This document shows positions 21,854 through 23,132 of a DNA stretch of 23,132 bases, in pieces. A program made the translations under genes and the position numbers. The DNA is taken from positions 1 through 23,132 of IMG/VR virus record IMGVR_UViG_3300028394_000324. One strand, 5' to 3'. Numbering within the stretch: position 1 is the first letter of the stretch; every line of letters begins with the position of its first letter. The notes under the pieces are model-generated. The model worked only from the letters and a program-made list of their open reading frames with translations. It searched no databases and was not told the origin of the DNA. Origin of the DNA: a virus.

Positions 21854-22121
21854 ACCATTCCCTTTCAGCACGTTTAGCCATAGACTTTACAGTTTTGCCT
21901 GTCAACCCAACTAGACCATCACGCTCCATTTCGGGCAAGCGCCTGGCTACCTGATTGCCATCAAGCACCGCAAAGAATGCAATTCCGTCTTTACCAAGCG
22001 GGCCTTGCTCCATCAAAGTTTTAAGAATTACGGTAGCGTGTTGTTTAGCAAGTTCTTTTGCTTCGTCAGCCGATTGCCAACTAGTTATTGGGTCGGTGTT
22101 TCTAGCGCGATAGTGTTCCAT
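21840..22121 (-). CDS. Winged-helix DNA-binding protein
   Basis: 93 residues. The opening RARNTDPITSWQSADEAKEL is a signature of a common phage group. It is followed by a helix-turn-helix region (HATVILKTLMEQGPLGKDGI through VARRLPEMERDGLV) and a short wing (TGKTVKSMAKRAEREWY). Likely a small transcriptional regulator or nucleoprotein; its target is unknown. The AAGGAGG site before ATG 22121 is among the strongest in the leftward operon, and the gene sits nine bases after the SSB-like gene. Confidence 0.82.
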   Translation of the reverse strand: MEHYRARNTDPITSWQSADEAKELAKQHATVILKTLMEQGPLGKDGIAFFAVLDGNQVARRLPEMERDGLVGLTGKTVKSMAKRAEREWYAIS

Positions 22122-22130
22122 GTGGCCTCC

Positions 22131-22370
22131 TTAAAAAGGTACAGAATCAAAATCATTTTTAGGGAAACTGTCATCTTTGGGTTTTGGTTCATTAATATAA
22201 GCCCATCCGTCCCAGCCGCCAGCGACTAAAGGCACGTTGTCAATCTTGAGCATATCGCCGGACTTGGTTTCAATGATTGATCCAATGCGGGCATAACGGT
22301 TTTTGGCTACGCCTTGGGCATTGGTGTATTTGCCGCTAATTACAGAAATTTCTTTTTTGATCTTAGACAT
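22131..22370 (-). CDS. Small SSB-like recombination accessory protein (tentative)
   Basis: 79 residues. The body (KKEISVISGKYTNAQG, NRYARIGSIIETKSGDML, VAGGWDGWAYINE) looks like a small beta barrel. The end, KPKDDSFPKNDFDSVPF, is acidic and closes with a DxDxxPF motif like the C-terminal tail by which bacterial SSB proteins recruit partners. It lies two bases after the YqaJ-type exonuclease gene in the transcription direction. A role in single-strand binding or in recruiting host repair proteins is inferred; the body is shorter than a standard OB-fold SSB. Confidence 0.68.
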   Translation of the reverse strand: MSKIKKEISVISGKYTNAQGVAKNRYARIGSIIETKSGDMLKIDNVPLVAGGWDGWAYINEPKPKDDSFPKNDFDSVPF

Positions 22371-22372
22371 AA

Positions 22373-23023
22373 TTAATTACCTTCAATGATTGCGTTAAGT
22401 TGTTGAATTTGCACGTTTACTTCGGCTAAGAAATTGACAATTTCCGCTTCCATTTCTTGAATAAAAGCATCATCACGGAAAACCCGTTTAATAAATAGTT
22501 GCGCTTTGGCGGGCATCCTTGGGTCAAATACCACATAGTCGCACCAATGGCGACCCGTGCAAGCCATTTGGAATTGCATTTGCACGTTGTACTTGCCAGG
22601 CACTTTTCCGGTCAGTAGCGTATCAATCATGGTTGCCGTGTTAGGGCATTTGATTTCCACTAGACCATCAGGCCCAACAAGGCCATCAGGGGAAGCGCCA
22701 GCCCACTCAATTAATGGATGTGGCACAAACCCTACTTCCTCAACCATTACGCCCGTTTTGGCCTCATACGCCGCCCGTGCAAATGGTTCTTGTTCCGTTC
22801 CCCATTCCATTGCGGCATTGGTAAATCCTTCCGCTTTGGTTTTGGTAAGGTTTTCACAAACTAGTTGCGCCATGTAGTTGTCGCGTGATGCCGAATAGCC
22901 GGTCTTGGTCTTAGCCATTAGGTCTGCAACTCTACTAGCGGTCACTTTGCCTATGCGGGCGGTAAACCATTCGTCCGTGCCTTGTTCCATTAGGCCAGGC
23001 CATGCGTTTGGTAAATCAAGCAT
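22373..23023 (-). CDS. YqaJ-type phage recombination exonuclease (lambda Exo-like)
   Basis: 216 residues. The restriction-endonuclease-fold active site is visible: GTEQEP (Glu77/Glu79), AGASPDGLVG with Asp113, LVEIKCPN with Glu123-x-Lys125, and NVQMQFQM with the conserved glutamines near 148-152. The N-terminal QGTDEWFTARIGKVTASR is the standard opening of the family. The enzyme resects 5' strands at double-strand ends for single-strand annealing. The usual annealing partner (Beta, Erf or RecT) is not in the window and may lie further right. ATG 23023 follows AAGGAGAT and overlaps the upstream gene by eight bases. Confidence 0.93.
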   Translation of the reverse strand: MLDLPNAWPGLMEQGTDEWFTARIGKVTASRVADLMAKTKTGYSASRDNYMAQLVCENLTKTKAEGFTNAAMEWGTEQEPFARAAYEAKTGVMVEEVGFVPHPLIEWAGASPDGLVGPDGLVEIKCPNTATMIDTLLTGKVPGKYNVQMQFQMACTGRHWCDYVVFDPRMPAKAQLFIKRVFRDDAFIQEMEAEIVNFLAEVNVQIQQLNAIIEGN

Positions 23024-23132
23024 TTGTAATCTCCTTGTAGCGTTTGTTTTTAGCGGTAATCACTTTGGCTTGCAATCCTTGGTCGCCATCACAACAAGCA
23101 TAAGCGCCGTTGTAAGCAAGTTTCAATTCGTC
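23016..23132 (-). CDS. C-terminal end of an unidentified leftward gene (partial)
   Basis: The frame is open from the right edge for 38 residues (DELKLAYNGAYACCDGDQGL ...) to a TGA inside the start of the exonuclease gene. The end is basic (ITAKNKRYKEITNA) and an ACCDGD stretch holds adjacent cysteines. Too little is visible for a family call. The eight-base overlap indicates it belongs to the same operon, where an annealing protein or a small accessory gene would be common. Confidence 0.6.
   Translation of the reverse strand, partial: DELKLAYNGAYACCDGDQGLQAKVITAKNKRYKEITNA

Noticed and set aside
1-23132. tRNA genes, CRISPR arrays, integrase and attachment sites
   Set aside because: Looked for on both strands; no cloverleaf, regular spaced repeats or integrase-type motif was found.

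Overview
The window is part of a tailed-phage genome (class Caudoviricetes) with a P22-like virion gene order and, by eye, mid-40s percent GC. The small leftward genes (modules such as AQPAQEP, EREAC and a Cys-rich NGPDCPVR motif) look most like those of phages or prophages of Betaproteobacteria, perhaps freshwater Burkholderiales. That host guess rests on remembered family resemblance, not on a search. No integrase, repressor, replication gene, tRNA, IS element or CRISPR array was seen, so lifestyle cannot be decided from this window.

Layout. (1) 1-7875, rightward, packaging and head/neck genes: end of the large terminase subunit, P22-type portal, scaffold, P22-type coat protein, two small unknown proteins, gp4-like adaptor and gp10-like tail hub. 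A clear intrinsic terminator lies between the two unknown genes. (2) 7875-12687, host-recognition cassette: an 837-residue fibre ending in a self-cleaving S74 chaperone domain, a 95-residue companion, a pectate-lyase-type tailspike, a 36-residue ORF, and a small protein resembling only the virion-anchoring part of a tailspike. (3) 12719-13081, a cupin gene lodged between tail and ejection genes. (4) 13072-17700, three genes whose sizes and order match the P22 ejection proteins gp7, gp20 and gp16. (5) 17700-19308, lysis cassette: XhlA-like membrane protein, small secreted protein, two-TM holin candidate, three-TM GTA-type holin and M15 peptidase endolysin. (6) 19381-23132, leftward and convergent with all the rest: a packed set of small genes, most overlapping by ATGA. 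It starts, in transcription order, with a truncated gene, a YqaJ/lambda-type exonuclease and a small protein with an SSB-like acidic tail. After these come a winged-helix protein and about ten small accessory proteins.

How it fits together: region 1 builds and fills the capsid and closes it with the gp4/gp10 neck. Region 2 supplies receptor binding and probably surface-glycan degradation. Region 4 proteins are expected to enter the cell ahead of the DNA, and region 5 releases progeny. Region 6 looks like an early recombination and host-interaction operon whose promoter lies beyond the right edge. The least ordinary features are the beta-rich domain inserted in the gp4 adaptor, the fibre/tailspike/orphan-anchor set where P22 has its needle, the four-histidine cupin, the lysis set without a recognisable spanin, and a reading frame that continues past the stop of the last leftward gene.
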